Positions 43,121 through 52,888 of a stretch of 64,000 nt of DNA are shown here, in pieces. Position 1 is the stretch's first letter; each line of letters begins with the position of its first letter. The position numbers and the translations under genes were made by a program. The stretch is taken from positions 310,001 to 374,000 of the forward strand of contig CAVSRD010000012.1 in assembly GCA_963730315.1 (NCBI GenBank), in the 5' to 3' direction. Under the pieces are notes generated by a model that ran no database searches, had not been told where the DNA came from, and worked only from the letters and a program-made list of their open reading frames with translations. This DNA is from VRUE01 sp963730315 (lineage in GTDB: Bacteria > Actinomycetota > Thermoleophilia > Solirubrobacterales > 70-9).

Positions 43121-44050
43121 CTAATTCCTGAACAACGGATCGCCGAGCAGCATCCTGTAGGCGCGGGCCGTCGCCACGGCATCCGGCCAGCTGCGCTGCG
43201 CCAGGGCCCGCGCGAGACGGGCCGGCAGCTCGACCGAGAGCGTAAGCGCCACCAACAAGCACGCCTGCCATCGAGGCCAATGCGATCGGGCATAGATCTG
43301 CCTGCTGCGCAACGAGTGATAGAGGCGCAGGTCCCGAACCTGGTCCGAGCTCACATTCCCGACATGGAACGCCCTTGCCTCCTTGAGGAAATACGACCGG
43401 AAGCCAAGCTGCCGGGACCGTATGGCGAAGTCGACGTCCTCGAAGTAGATGAAGTAGCGGGTGTCGAAGCCGGCCAGCCTGGTGAAGAGCTCGCGTCGCA
43501 CCAGGTAGAAGGCGCCGATCACCTGGTCGACGTAGCCGCTCTCCCGGGTCTCCGCCGGGCTCAGGTGATGGCTCGGGAACGCCTGCGGCAGCAGCCGGTC
43601 GAGGCCGGACATCTTGCCTAGCGTCACTCGCACGGTGGGAAACCTCTCGCAGGAGATCGCCGGGCCGCCATCGGGGTTGAGAATCTGCACGCCGCAGATT
43701 CCAACTCCGGCCGAACGCTCCCCGTCCATGAAGGCGCCGACTACCGAGAGCGTGTCCTCGCAGAGTCGGGTATCGGGGTTGAGGAACACCAGGTAGTCCG
43801 CCTCGCTCCCGGCGGCGCCCTGGTTGCAGGCCGCCGCAAAGCCAACGTTGGTCGTGTTGCGGATCACCTCGAGGGGCAGGTCGAGACCCTTCAGCCCGTC
43901 AGCGGACCCATCCGAGGAGGCGTTGTCGACGACAGTCACGCGAGCAAGGCCTACGTCGTTTCGGTTGGCGGCCACGACCGTGCCCAGACACTCCCGGAGG
44001 TAGCTGCCCGTGTTCCAGTTGACGATGACGATGTGGATCAACCCGGTCAC
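43121..44050 (-). CDS. Glycosyltransferase family 2, rhamnosyltransferase-like
   Basis: A 309-residue GT-A inverting enzyme from GTG at 44050. Motifs: IVIVNWNTGSYLRECLGTVV, VVDNASSDGS, NVGFAAACNQGA, FLNPDTRL (the DxD equivalent) and FDTRYFIYFEDVDFAIRSRQ. These match WbbL-type transferases that extend rhamnose-containing chains. It overlaps the preceding glycosyltransferase by 4 bp, so the run 46556 to 40619 looks like one operon. Confidence 0.87.
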   Translation of the reverse strand: MTGLIHIVIVNWNTGSYLRECLGTVVAANRNDVGLARVTVVDNASSDGSADGLKGLDLPLEVIRNTTNVGFAAACNQGAAGSEADYLVFLNPDTRLCEDTLSVVGAFMDGERSAGVGICGVQILNPDGGPAISCERFPTVRVTLGKMSGLDRLLPQAFPSHHLSPAETRESGYVDQVIGAFYLVRRELFTRLAGFDTRYFIYFEDVDFAIRSRQLGFRSYFLKEARAFHVGNVSSDQVRDLRLYHSLRSRQIYARSHWPRWQACLLVALTLSVELPARLARALAQRSWPDAVATARAYRMLLGDPLFRN

Positions 44051-45087
44051 TCGCGCAACCCCACCGCCGCTCGCCACGTGGGCAGCCACGCGTCGAACGA
44101 GTAACGTCGGCGGACGACCTCACGCGCCCCACGGCCGAGCTTCGCCCGCTCCTCGACCGGCGCCTCGAGCAGACCGGCGATCGCATCGACCCACTCTCCA
44201 GTGGTGGCGGGCGCCGGCATGCCGAGCTGGAGGAGCAGCGCGCGGTTTATCCCAACCGGGCTGGCGACGACGGGTACGCCGGCAGCGGCGTACTGGAGGA
44301 TTTTGTAGCCGCACTTGCCGCGCGTGTAGGGATCATCCGGCAGCGGTGCGAGTCCGACGTCAATCCCGGCGAGCAGCGCATACTGCCTCGCCTCGGACCA
44401 GGGGACGCGGTCGATCAGCGCCTCCAGCTCCCCGAGCCTGGGCTCGCCGGTGCCGATCAGAGTAAGGCGAGCGCCGCTTCGCCGGTGAACCTCCGAGAGC
44501 GCGGGAGCGACGAGACGCAGATAGGCCTCGTTGTCGGCCGAGCCTATCCAGCCTAGCCGGGGCGGATCCGCCACCGCGTAGTCGAGCTTCTCCGCGTACC
44601 GCTCCGGTGCGACGCAACTAGGGATGACGACGACGTCGTCGTTGTGCTGTGCCGCCCACTCGGCGAGTGTCGGGTTGCCCGCAATCACGCGATCGGAGTT
44701 CTCGACCGCGATCACAGCCTTTGCCGCCTTGGGGGCCAGGCGGCGCAGCCGTCCGCCGTCTCCCCAGTCCGTGTGGAGCGCGTCGTCGAAGTCGTAGACG
44801 GCGAAGCCGGCGCGCTCGACCAAGCGTCGCTCGAGCCCGCCGCGGCTGATGGGGGAAGCCTCGCGATGCAGCAGGAGGCGTTCGGGCTGCGCCGCCGCGA
44901 TGCGGCGCAGCCGCACCTCCGCAGCCAGCACGGCCGCCGGGCGCCTTGCGAGCTCGAGTGGCCTGGCGTTGCAGTGCGAGACATAGCTGCTGACGGTTCG
45001 CGGCTCTTCGATGCGATCGAGCCACTCGAAGACGCGCACACGCGAACTCGGCCCACTTCGCCCGTACGGGGTGACGGCGTAGATCAC
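44047..45087 (-). CDS. Glycosyltransferase family 4-like protein
   Basis: A 346-residue GT-B transferase from GTG at 45087 (VIYAVTPYGRSGPSSRVRVF). C half: PRLGWIGSADNEAYLRLVAP, LTLIGTGEPRL, DVGLAPLPDDPYTRGKCGYK and LQYAAAGVPVVASPVGINRA. The GKCGYKILQYAAAG segment is characteristic of this group. It overlaps both neighbours by 4 bp (GTGA), so is tightly coupled to the polymerase and the GT2 gene. Confidence 0.82.
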   Translation of the reverse strand: MIYAVTPYGRSGPSSRVRVFEWLDRIEEPRTVSSYVSHCNARPLELARRPAAVLAAEVRLRRIAAAQPERLLLHREASPISRGGLERRLVERAGFAVYDFDDALHTDWGDGGRLRRLAPKAAKAVIAVENSDRVIAGNPTLAEWAAQHNDDVVVIPSCVAPERYAEKLDYAVADPPRLGWIGSADNEAYLRLVAPALSEVHRRSGARLTLIGTGEPRLGELEALIDRVPWSEARQYALLAGIDVGLAPLPDDPYTRGKCGYKILQYAAAGVPVVASPVGINRALLLQLGMPAPATTGEWVDAIAGLLEAPVEERAKLGRGAREVVRRRYSFDAWLPTWRAAVGLRE

Positions 45088-46556
45088 GAATCGGCGAGCC
45101 TGCTGGTGACGGCACTCGCTTCTGCCGAACGCATCGCGGCCACCACGAGCCCGACGCCTAAGTAGAAAAGCACGCGCAGCACCGTCCCCTCGAAGCTCGA
45201 CTCGAACACGAACAGGACGAGTTGAACGATCAGCGTGTATGCGATAACCCCCGCCAGGAGGTTCGAGCGGCGCGCGAGAGCGAAGGCCACAAGCCCACAC
45301 AGCGACAGACCGACCACTATTCCCAGCGGAATGCCGTAATACACCACCTGCTCGAGAAATGCGTTGTGAACGTCTTCCTTGGCGACGTTGGTTTCCTCGA
45401 CATGTTTGCGCGCCGCGACTGTTGCGATCAGTGCGTTGAGTTCATTCTGCTCTTGTTCCGGCTGAGCCGGCTTGACCCCGCCGCCGTAGCCGAGCATCGG
45501 GCGGCGCCCGATCTCGCCGAGGGCTTCGGACGCCAACTTGGACCTTTCCTCGACGTTGGTGAGCGTGAGTCGCGCCGCAAAGTACTCCTGCGTGGCCGGG
45601 TTGACCGTATAGAGCACAGCGAAGCCGATCAAGGCAAACGTCACTGCCGCGAGGATCCTGCTCCACAGGCCAGACCCGCCGCCCGCGCGGCGGCGCGAGG
45701 CGGCGACGGGCGCGTAGAGGATCCCGGCCAGCAGCAGAGCGAGAAGCGCGCCCCGGGACTGGGTCATGGCTATCGCGGCCAGGGTTATGAAAGCAGCCAC
45801 TATCAGGCGGCGATCTCTGCGGTGATGCCCCCAAAAGAACAGCAGTGGCGCCAGCATGGCGAGGACCGTGGCGAGATTGTTCGATCGTCCGAGAATCGGG
45901 TGCGAGAGTCGGGTGTAATAGGAGATGTAGTCGCCGGAGCTTTGGGACAGGCCCACCTGCTGCGGTTCGAATCCGGGCACGTGCAGGAGCAGCAGCACGC
46001 CGGGGATGATGAGCAGGTATGCGTACCGCTTGACGAAGCTCATTATCCGGTCCGTTGACATGCCCGACAGTTCGCGCACGACGAACAGATAGGCGATCAG
46101 CCCCTCCACGTAGACAAGAACCGCGCGTAGCGTTTCCGCGCGGTCTTCCGACCACACGAGGGAGGCAGCGGCGACGAAGAACGGAACGCAGAGAAGCGCG
46201 AACAGCGGCAGGTAGCCGAGGTCTATCGGTCGGCTGGCCAGGTCGAGGAACAGCGTCACGGCTGCCACGATCAGAAGCAGGTCGAGGATCGAGATCGAGT
46301 GGATAAGCGGAATGCTCGTCGGAATGCGGTAGGGCATGGCCGCCGCGATCAGGACGAGCATCAGGAAGATCCGCGGCGACGTCGCCTTCGTCGAGCCGTG
46401 TTCCGCCGCCGACGCGATGCGCAGCGGTCGCCTGAAGGCAGGCCCTGCACCCGGGCCGGCGACGGCTACGTTGCCTTGGCTCGCTGTCATCTCGAGGCTG
46501 TCGATCGTTGGAGTGGCGGCTCGCGGCCGACCGCGGCGCTTAAGGAACTCGCGCAC
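45084..46556 (-). CDS. O-antigen polymerase/ligase family membrane protein
   Basis: About 490 residues with 10-12 transmembrane helices and a periplasmic loop between helices (about 330-395) typical of Wzy/WaaL proteins. The Wzy_C-type features AMTQSRGALLALLLAG, LGYGGG and DVHNAFLEQVVYYGIPLG are present. Start is GTG at 46556 or ATG at 46490. It is first in the coupled run of glycosyltransferases. It is the better candidate for the repeat-unit polymerase of the locus. Confidence 0.85.
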   Translation of the reverse strand: MREFLKRRGRPRAATPTIDSLEMTASQGNVAVAGPGAGPAFRRPLRIASAAEHGSTKATSPRIFLMLVLIAAAMPYRIPTSIPLIHSISILDLLLIVAAVTLFLDLASRPIDLGYLPLFALLCVPFFVAAASLVWSEDRAETLRAVLVYVEGLIAYLFVVRELSGMSTDRIMSFVKRYAYLLIIPGVLLLLHVPGFEPQQVGLSQSSGDYISYYTRLSHPILGRSNNLATVLAMLAPLLFFWGHHRRDRRLIVAAFITLAAIAMTQSRGALLALLLAGILYAPVAASRRRAGGGSGLWSRILAAVTFALIGFAVLYTVNPATQEYFAARLTLTNVEERSKLASEALGEIGRRPMLGYGGGVKPAQPEQEQNELNALIATVAARKHVEETNVAKEDVHNAFLEQVVYYGIPLGIVVGLSLCGLVAFALARRSNLLAGVIAYTLIVQLVLFVFESSFEGTVLRVLFYLGVGLVVAAMRSAEASAVTSRLADS

Positions 46557-46622
46557 CTCGCCCGCGCCGATCCGGCTTGCAGAGCTTAGGGTACGGCATG
46601 GAAGGCCGTTTCCCGGGAGCGC

Positions 46623-48641
46623 TCAGCAGGCTGGGTTCGTGATCGTCATTTCGCTGGAGCCTCCTGTATAGGTGTTTCCAGCGACATAGACTTCGCAAGA
46701 TTCGTCAACGGCCGCCATGGTTCCGTTTGTCATCGGCACCGTGTTCCCGGTGACCTCGAGATTGTCGACGCCGGCCAGCTCCATCGCGGGGGGGCCCTGC
46801 TTGCTGTCGGCGGCGTTGCCCGTGATCGTTACGCCTTTCGGCCGGTAGGTTGGGTAAAGGCTCGCGATCCGCAGCCCCTCGCCGCCGACTTCGTTGTTGG
46901 TGAAAGTCTGGGTGTCGATCGGCGCGTTGCCGATCAGCGACCATGCGTACAGGTGGTAGGTGCCGATGCGGTTGGCGTTGAACACGACATCGGAAGCGCC
47001 GAAGCCGCTGCCAGAATTCGGCTCCACGTCGAAGACCGTGTAGCCGATTCGAGTCGCCCTGACGCCTTCGACCAGGATGTTGTTCCCCGCCGTGACCGAC
47101 ACCGCGTTGCGGCCGATGCCTTCGCACGAACCGCCGCGCACCGTCCCCGACGACCGCGTGTCGCCAAGGCCGAAGTACACGCAGTCCCCGCCCATGTCGC
47201 TCGCCGAGACGCCTTCGATCACCGCGTGCGTGCCACGGAGGTCGATCCCATGGGAGTGTTCGATCGAGGCATTGAAGACTCCGCCGTTGGCATAGGAGCC
47301 GATGATCGCCAGGTTGCGGATGACGACGTGCGAGTTCCAGACGCGCCAGATCGCCCGTTGGTCTTCGGGCGGGTCGAACGACCTGAAGGTCGCTCCGTTG
47401 CCTTCGATCGTCAGCGCCCGGGCGGTCAGCGCCAGGGTGCCCTCGATCCGGTAGCAGGCGCCTGGCGCAAAGGCGACGGTCGAGCCGTCGGGCGCCGACC
47501 CAAGCCAGGCGAGGATCTTGCTGGTGACGTCCGCGCCGCAGGAGCCGTCGACCGACGCGGGCACCGTGTACGCGGACGTCGACCCTGCGACCGTCCAGCT
47601 TCTGCTGGCTGGCGTCGGGTCGACGTTTCCCGCAGCGTCGATCGCACGCACCAGGAAGGTGTGGGCGCCTTCCCCGAGGGTGGTGTAGGCCTTGGGGGAG
47701 GAGCAGGCAGAGAAGCTCGCTCCGTCGAGCGCGCACTGGAAGCCGGCCACGCCCACGTTGTCATTACCGCTGAACGAGAACGAAGCCGAGGTGGACGTGC
47801 TGGAAGAGCCTTCGGCCGGACCGGCGCTGATCCTCGTATCGGGTGCAGCGGTGTCGGTCGATTCCGTGTCGGTCGATTCGGTTTCGGTTGTTTCTTCGCT
47901 CGTTGCTTCGGGGGAGGGTTCGGTCTGGGTCGGTGAGACGACGGACCAAGAGCGTTCGGCCGGGGTCAGGTCCCGGGTGCCGTAGCGGTCGACGGCGTAG
48001 ACGGTGAAGCGGTGCGAACCTATGGACAGACCGCCATAAGTGACACCGGGATTGCAGCGACTGGGCGGCGAGGCATCCAGCGAGCAGTAGAACTTGGCTT
48101 TCGCCGGCGAGGAGGACTTGAAGGAGAATTCGGCGCTGGTCGAGGTCGTCTGCGAACCCTCCACGGGCCCGTTGACGATCGTGGTCTCCGGCGCCGTGGT
48201 CACCTTCAACTTCCCTCCACCCTTGTTGGACGACACGCGCAGCATCGGCGTGTAGCCCTTCACGGACGCCTGCGCTGACCGCCTTCGCTGCCTGGGCAGC
48301 CTCCACATGGCTCGTCTGCGGGCACGGCGTCCGCGTGGCAGCACGGCCACGCGAAGGATGTGCCGACGCGTTCGCGCGGCTCGCCGGACAATCGACGGTC
48401 GGACCCTGGTCCTGCCCAGGCGGGCCGCAACGATCGACCTGTGCTCGAGGCCGACTATCCGGAACTTCTTGACTGCGTTGTGGTGCTCGCCCTTGTGGTG
48501 CTTGCTCCCAAGCGCCCGGAAGGTGTGGACCTCCGCCTCGGCTCCTCCGGCAGCTGCGAGGAGCACGACGCCGGCGAGAGCCAGCGCGACGAACGCACCC
48601 CCTCTGCCCAGGATGCTCGATGCCGTATGTCCTTGGCGCAT
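46623..48641 (-). CDS. Secreted right-handed beta-helix protein with Ser/Thr/Glu linker
   Basis: A 672-residue exported protein. Signal peptide (FVALALAGVVLLAAAGGAEA); a strongly basic region rich in Arg and His (about 45-125); two Ig/chitobiase-like repeats (PETTIVNGPVEGSQTTSTSA and PDTRISAGPAEGSSSTSTSA) separated by a SEETTETESTDTESTDT linker; then a parallel beta-helix (about 350-672) with repeated strands such as VIEGVSASDMGGDCVYFGL and ILVEGVRATRIGYTVFDVEP. It resembles pectate-lyase-superfamily polysaccharide-acting proteins. Placement suggests it trims or binds the exported polymer. Confidence 0.8.
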   Translation of the reverse strand: MRQGHTASSILGRGGAFVALALAGVVLLAAAGGAEAEVHTFRALGSKHHKGEHHNAVKKFRIVGLEHRSIVAARLGRTRVRPSIVRRAARTRRHILRVAVLPRGRRARRRAMWRLPRQRRRSAQASVKGYTPMLRVSSNKGGGKLKVTTAPETTIVNGPVEGSQTTSTSAEFSFKSSSPAKAKFYCSLDASPPSRCNPGVTYGGLSIGSHRFTVYAVDRYGTRDLTPAERSWSVVSPTQTEPSPEATSEETTETESTDTESTDTAAPDTRISAGPAEGSSSTSTSASFSFSGNDNVGVAGFQCALDGASFSACSSPKAYTTLGEGAHTFLVRAIDAAGNVDPTPASRSWTVAGSTSAYTVPASVDGSCGADVTSKILAWLGSAPDGSTVAFAPGACYRIEGTLALTARALTIEGNGATFRSFDPPEDQRAIWRVWNSHVVIRNLAIIGSYANGGVFNASIEHSHGIDLRGTHAVIEGVSASDMGGDCVYFGLGDTRSSGTVRGGSCEGIGRNAVSVTAGNNILVEGVRATRIGYTVFDVEPNSGSGFGASDVVFNANRIGTYHLYAWSLIGNAPIDTQTFTNNEVGGEGLRIASLYPTYRPKGVTITGNAADSKQGPPAMELAGVDNLEVTGNTVPMTNGTMAAVDESCEVYVAGNTYTGGSSEMTITNPAC

Positions 48642-48758
48642 GCGACAGCCATCGGCGCAGCCAAACGCCGCTCGATACCGAGGGGCCCACGTGTGGACGC
48701 TTGTCTTAGGGAGCCGAGCTGTCGAGCCCTGATTTGCACGGCATCTTGCTCCGGTCTA

Positions 48759-50828
48759 TTACCGCTGAGGACGCGCGAAGGCTTCGCGAGTCTGGCGCGC
48801 GACCGCCCGGTTGAAGGCGGCGGGATCGACCCGTTCCCGATTCATGATCCGCCGCTTCGCCTCTTTGATGAACGGGTCCCTGCGACTGAGCAGCTGAGCG
48901 TGGGCGATCTCCGCTCTGGCGGAACGGAAACGGCCCGCCCGCGCGTCGAGCAGAGCGAGCTCCATGTGCGGATACCAGGCCTGTTCGAGCTCGAGGGCCC
49001 GCTGGAAGGCGCGCCGCGCACGCCGCTTCTCCCCCAGGCTCACCGCGATCGTCCCTTCGGTGGTCCGTGGTTCGCTCGAAAGCGGGTTGAGCGCTGCGGC
49101 GCGATCCAGGTCGTGAAAAGCCTGTCGAGGTTCGACCTGCCACCTCGAAGAAGCCGTTTCCAGGTAGCGCAGCGACAGGTAGGGTGGCACCAGGGCAACG
49201 AGCGCCGCGAGCGCCAGCGCCAGCGCGCAGACGATGCCGACCGCCCGCCAACGGCCCGCGCGAGCATCGCGCCCCTCCTCAGCCGCGGGGTCGCGCGCCA
49301 CGGCCATCCCGATGAACAGCAACCCCAGCGCCGGACCCGCCAGCGCCGGAATCTCTTCGAGCCAATCGAAGGAGGCGTGCACGAAGAAGTACGCGGCCAC
49401 GGCAAGGCAGGCGACGGCGGCGGCGCGGCGATTGCGGTCGAGCCGGCGCAGCGGCCTCAGCGTCGAACCGAAGGCAACGAGCAGGAACGCAAGCAGCAGG
49501 GCGATGCCCACGACGCCGCCCTCCGCGAGCACCCGCAGCCAGATGTCGTGGGCGTAGCGGGAGTACTTCGGCTCATGGCGCAGCGCCGTGTACCGGCGCC
49601 CGAAATTGCCGGCGCCGACCCCCGCGACCGGATGCTCGCTGAACAGATCGAGCGAGACCCTCCAATAGTCTGGCCGCTCGTACAGGGTAGTCTTGGTGAA
49701 GCGCGTGCTACCGGAGCCGGGCTTTTCCCCGTTGAGGGCGCGAACCTCCTCGCGGACGAAATGGGTCACCCGGCCGCTGTGGACGAGCACGAGCGTTCCG
49801 GCCGCCGCGAGGACCAGCGCCACGGCGCCGATCTCGGCTGCTCTGACCCGCTTTCCCCCCGTCGTTTCGGGGTCGATCACACGCTCGGCCAACCCCAGCG
49901 CGATGCCAAGGATGCCCGCCAGCGGCGCGGTCCAGGCAATCCGGATTGCCGCATCGTCGATCGCCGGCGCCACGCTGTGACCGGCCTTCGCGGTCGAGTA
50001 GACGTCGAGGATCGGGGGAGCGGCCAACGCCAGGACCCCGGCCACGATTCCCAGGCGGGTCGCAAGCCGAAGGCGATCCGGCGCGATCGCCACGTACAGC
50101 AGGACGACCGCGATCCCCCCCAGCGCCGCGGCGCGACTCTGCGTCAAGAGATAGAACTCGATCAAGAAGGTGGCCGTGGCTAGAAACAGGCCCTGCAGCG
50201 GCGCGGGAACCCGCCGCTGGTAAGAGAGGGTGAGCGCCGGGAAGAAAGCCATCACGGCGAGGGCGGCGTTCGCGTTCACGTAGCCGATCGGGTCCTGAAA
50301 GCGAAACGCATACAGGAAGCCGCTGAACTCGGTCGCGTTGACGGCTCCGAGCAGGCTGGTCGCGCAGACGCCCGCGACCCCGATCGACCACGCCGCGAGG
50401 AAGACGCTCGCGGACTTGCCCGACCACGGCATGAGCGCCAGGATCCACGCGATCAGCAGGAAGACCAGCAGCTTGTTGGAGGCTTCCAAGGCGCTTCCCG
50501 GCGAACCCGCCCAAAGCAGCGACAGGTAGCTCCAGGCCACGAGTCCTCCGAGCAGCAGGAGCGCGACGCGCGCTGCCCTGACCCGAGGAAGGGCGCGCCC
50601 ACCGGCGAGGACCATGACCGCGAGCAGCGCCAGGAGGGCGATCCCCGCCGGGTACCAGTACCGCCCAAAGTACCCGCCACTCTGGTAGGTCGCGACCAAC
50701 CAGGACGCCAAGACAAGCACCGCGGGAAGGAACAGCCCGGCTCGCGACCGCGTGAGCGTCGCGTCGACGCGGCCAACGGCCGCACGCAGCCGGGCCACCC
50801 CCCTCCCCCCGTTCCCGGCTTCGATCAC
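48759..50828 (-). CDS. O-antigen ligase-like membrane protein with C-terminal TPR region
   Basis: A 689-residue protein with about 12 transmembrane helices (first 520 residues). The Wzy_C-like signature is EHPVAGVGAGNFGRRYTALR followed by YAHDIWLRVLAEGGVVGIAL. The last 130 residues are TPR-like (FHDLDRAAALNPLSSEPRTT, RAFQRALELEQAWYPHMELA). It is the second polymerase/ligase in the locus; ligase or accessory polymerase cannot be told apart from sequence. ATG at 50828; divergent from the aminotransferase. Confidence 0.83.
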   Translation of the reverse strand: MIEAGNGGRGVARLRAAVGRVDATLTRSRAGLFLPAVLVLASWLVATYQSGGYFGRYWYPAGIALLALLAVMVLAGGRALPRVRAARVALLLLGGLVAWSYLSLLWAGSPGSALEASNKLLVFLLIAWILALMPWSGKSASVFLAAWSIGVAGVCATSLLGAVNATEFSGFLYAFRFQDPIGYVNANAALAVMAFFPALTLSYQRRVPAPLQGLFLATATFLIEFYLLTQSRAAALGGIAVVLLYVAIAPDRLRLATRLGIVAGVLALAAPPILDVYSTAKAGHSVAPAIDDAAIRIAWTAPLAGILGIALGLAERVIDPETTGGKRVRAAEIGAVALVLAAAGTLVLVHSGRVTHFVREEVRALNGEKPGSGSTRFTKTTLYERPDYWRVSLDLFSEHPVAGVGAGNFGRRYTALRHEPKYSRYAHDIWLRVLAEGGVVGIALLLAFLLVAFGSTLRPLRRLDRNRRAAAVACLAVAAYFFVHASFDWLEEIPALAGPALGLLFIGMAVARDPAAEEGRDARAGRWRAVGIVCALALALAALVALVPPYLSLRYLETASSRWQVEPRQAFHDLDRAAALNPLSSEPRTTEGTIAVSLGEKRRARRAFQRALELEQAWYPHMELALLDARAGRFRSARAEIAHAQLLSRRDPFIKEAKRRIMNRERVDPAAFNRAVARQTREAFARPQR

Positions 50829-50929
50829 GATGCGGCTAACTCTGGCACGAATCTAGCGACGACGGGAACCATCGCCAGCCCGGCGAACCGCCGCGCAGCA
50901 CCCTCAGCCGGCGATAACGTGCCGGAACA

Positions 50930-52078
50930 ATGAGGGTTCCACTTTTCGACCTGCGCCTGGACGAGCGAGACCGCGATGCGGTCGATCGGGTGCTCCGCTC
51001 CGGTTGGCTGACGATGGGACCGCGCACGGAGGAATTCGAGCAGCGCTTTGCCGAGCACCTGGGGGTGAAGCACGCGGTCGCCGTGTCGAGCGGCACCGCT
51101 GCGCTGCACCTGGCGCTCTTGGGAGCCGGCGTCGAGCCGGGCGACGAGGTCATCGTTCCGGCGATCACCTTCGTCGCCACCGCCAACGCGGCTCGCTACT
51201 GCGGCGCATCGCCAATCCTGGCCGACATCTACGGGACGCACGACTTTGGGATCGATGTCTCGGACGTCGAGCGGCGGATCACCTCGCGGACCAAGGCGGT
51301 GTGCGCGGTCCATTACGGCGGATACGCGGCTGCGGTCGGGGAGCTGGCCGCCCTCTGCGCCCAACACGGGATCGCGCTGATCGAGGATGCGGCGCACAGC
51401 CCCAGCGCGACGGCGCCGGGGTCCGACAGGAAGCTCGGGACCTTGGGACTGGCGGGAGCATTCAGCTTCTTCTCCAACAAGGTGCTCTCCTGTGGAGAGG
51501 GGGGGCTGTTGGCGACCGACGACGATGCCGTCGCCGCGCTGGCGCGTAGCCGCCGATCGCACGCGATGACCTCCGTCACCTGGGATCGGCACCGTGGCCA
51601 CGCACAGACCTATGACGTCGTCGAGCTCGGGTTCAACTACCGAATCGACGAGATCCGATCGGCGCTGCTGACCCAGCGGATGAGGGGCCTCGACGCCGAC
51701 ATCCAGAAGCGGCGGGCGCTCGTGACCACCTATCGCGAGGAGCTGAGCCGAATGCCGGGCGTCGCCTTTCCGTATTCGGACTCGGACGTGTCCCGCAGCT
51801 CCTGCTACATCATGCCGGTCACGGTCGACGATCCAGGCAGGAGGGACGCGCTTCGCAGCATCATGTTGACGCGACACGAGGTGCAGACAAGCGTCCTTTA
51901 CCCCTCGATAGCGGACTTCACGGCCTACCGCGAGGCCAGGTCCGATTCACTCCCCCGCGCCGACCTGGTGGCGAGCAGCCAGGTGACCCTACCCCTGTTT
52001 CCGCACATGGACACTGCTCAGCAGACGGCCGTGCTCGACGCTCTCGGCAATGCTCTCGAATCGGCAGCGGACCGTTAG
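50930..52078 (+). CDS. DegT/DnrJ/EryC1/StrS-family PLP aminotransferase
   Basis: A 382-residue enzyme that aminates a nucleotide-linked keto sugar. Motifs: SSGTAALHLALLGAGVEPGD, EVIVPAITFVATANA, IEDAAHSPSA (PLP-binding Asp) and FSFFSNKVLSCGEGG with the Schiff-base Lys. GTG/ATG ambiguity is absent; ATG at 50930. It implies the polysaccharide contains an amino sugar. Its 3' end overlaps the nucleotidyltransferase by 4 bp, convergently. Confidence 0.92.
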   Translation: MRVPLFDLRLDERDRDAVDRVLRSGWLTMGPRTEEFEQRFAEHLGVKHAVAVSSGTAALHLALLGAGVEPGDEVIVPAITFVATANAARYCGASPILADIYGTHDFGIDVSDVERRITSRTKAVCAVHYGGYAAAVGELAALCAQHGIALIEDAAHSPSATAPGSDRKLGTLGLAGAFSFFSNKVLSCGEGGLLATDDDAVAALARSRRSHAMTSVTWDRHRGHAQTYDVVELGFNYRIDEIRSALLTQRMRGLDADIQKRRALVTTYREELSRMPGVAFPYSDSDVSRSSCYIMPVTVDDPGRRDALRSIMLTRHEVQTSVLYPSIADFTAYREARSDSLPRADLVASSQVTLPLFPHMDTAQQTAVLDALGNALESAADR

Positions 52079-52884
52079 CCGGCGGGCGATCGCTGGCGAA
52101 ACGCGGCCCCTTTGCCCAGCAGCCGCGGCTCGATCCGGTCGAATTCCAGAATGGCGCGCTCATAGTCGTCATGGCGGCCGATGTCCAACCAGAAGCCGCC
52201 GAACGGATAGGAGCCGACGCGCTCGCCTTTCGTTATCAGGGCCTGGATCAGCTCGGGCATGTCGAAATGTTCGTGCGGCGGAATGCAATCGACGACGCGC
52301 GGCTCGAGCACGTAGACCCCCGTGCTGACGACGTACGGCACCTGCGGCTTCTCGTCGTAACCGACCACCTCCGGGGCCCCCGAATCCGATTCCGCGAGAT
52401 GCAGGACCCCGTAATCGGTCTTCACCACTCGCCGGTGGGAGGCGATCGTCATGGCATTGCCAGAAGACCTGTGTGCATCGAACAGGGCCCTGTAGTCGAG
52501 GTCCGTAAGCACGTCGCCGTTCATCACCAGGAAGCTATCGTCCATTCTCTCGATGGTCGCGAGCGGTCCCGCCGTGCCGCGCGGCTCGCTCTCCTCGTGA
52601 TACTCGATCGAGACCCCGAGACCGGATCCGTCGTCAAACACCGCACGGATCAGATGGTCGAGGTAGCCCACCGCGAGGGTGAGCTGTAAGAATCCGGAAT
52701 CCCGCAGCTGGCGCACGACGATCTCCAGGATCGCCCGATCGCCGATCGGCAACAGCGGCTTGGGGAGGACGGTGGTGTAGGGCCCCAGCCGCTCGCCTTT
52801 GCCGCCGGCGAGAATGATCGCGCGCCTGCCCCGCTCGCGATCGGCCGCCGGCGAAGCTGAGGGATGGACCCGGACCGGGCTCAC
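52075..52884 (-). CDS. Sugar-1-phosphate nucleotidyltransferase
   Basis: A 269-residue NTP-transferase from GTG at 52884. Signature AIILAGGKGERLGPYTTVLP then KPLLPIGDRAILEIVVRQL; metal Asp in FLVMNGDVLTDLDY; late GFWLDIGRHDDYERA. It resembles glucose/mannose-1-phosphate nucleotidylyltransferases and would form an NDP-sugar for the locus. Downstream of the priming transferase by 4 nt on the same strand. Confidence 0.88.
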   Translation of the reverse strand: MSPVRVHPSASPAADRERGRRAIILAGGKGERLGPYTTVLPKPLLPIGDRAILEIVVRQLRDSGFLQLTLAVGYLDHLIRAVFDDGSGLGVSIEYHEESEPRGTAGPLATIERMDDSFLVMNGDVLTDLDYRALFDAHRSSGNAMTIASHRRVVKTDYGVLHLAESDSGAPEVVGYDEKPQVPYVVSTGVYVLEPRVVDCIPPHEHFDMPELIQALITKGERVGSYPFGGFWLDIGRHDDYERAILEFDRIEPRLLGKGAAFRQRSPAG

Positions 52885-52888
52885 GCCG

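Noticed and set aside
48360..50183. A 600-codon plus-strand frame
   Set aside because: It is antisense to the beta-helix and O-antigen ligase genes, which have clear motifs.
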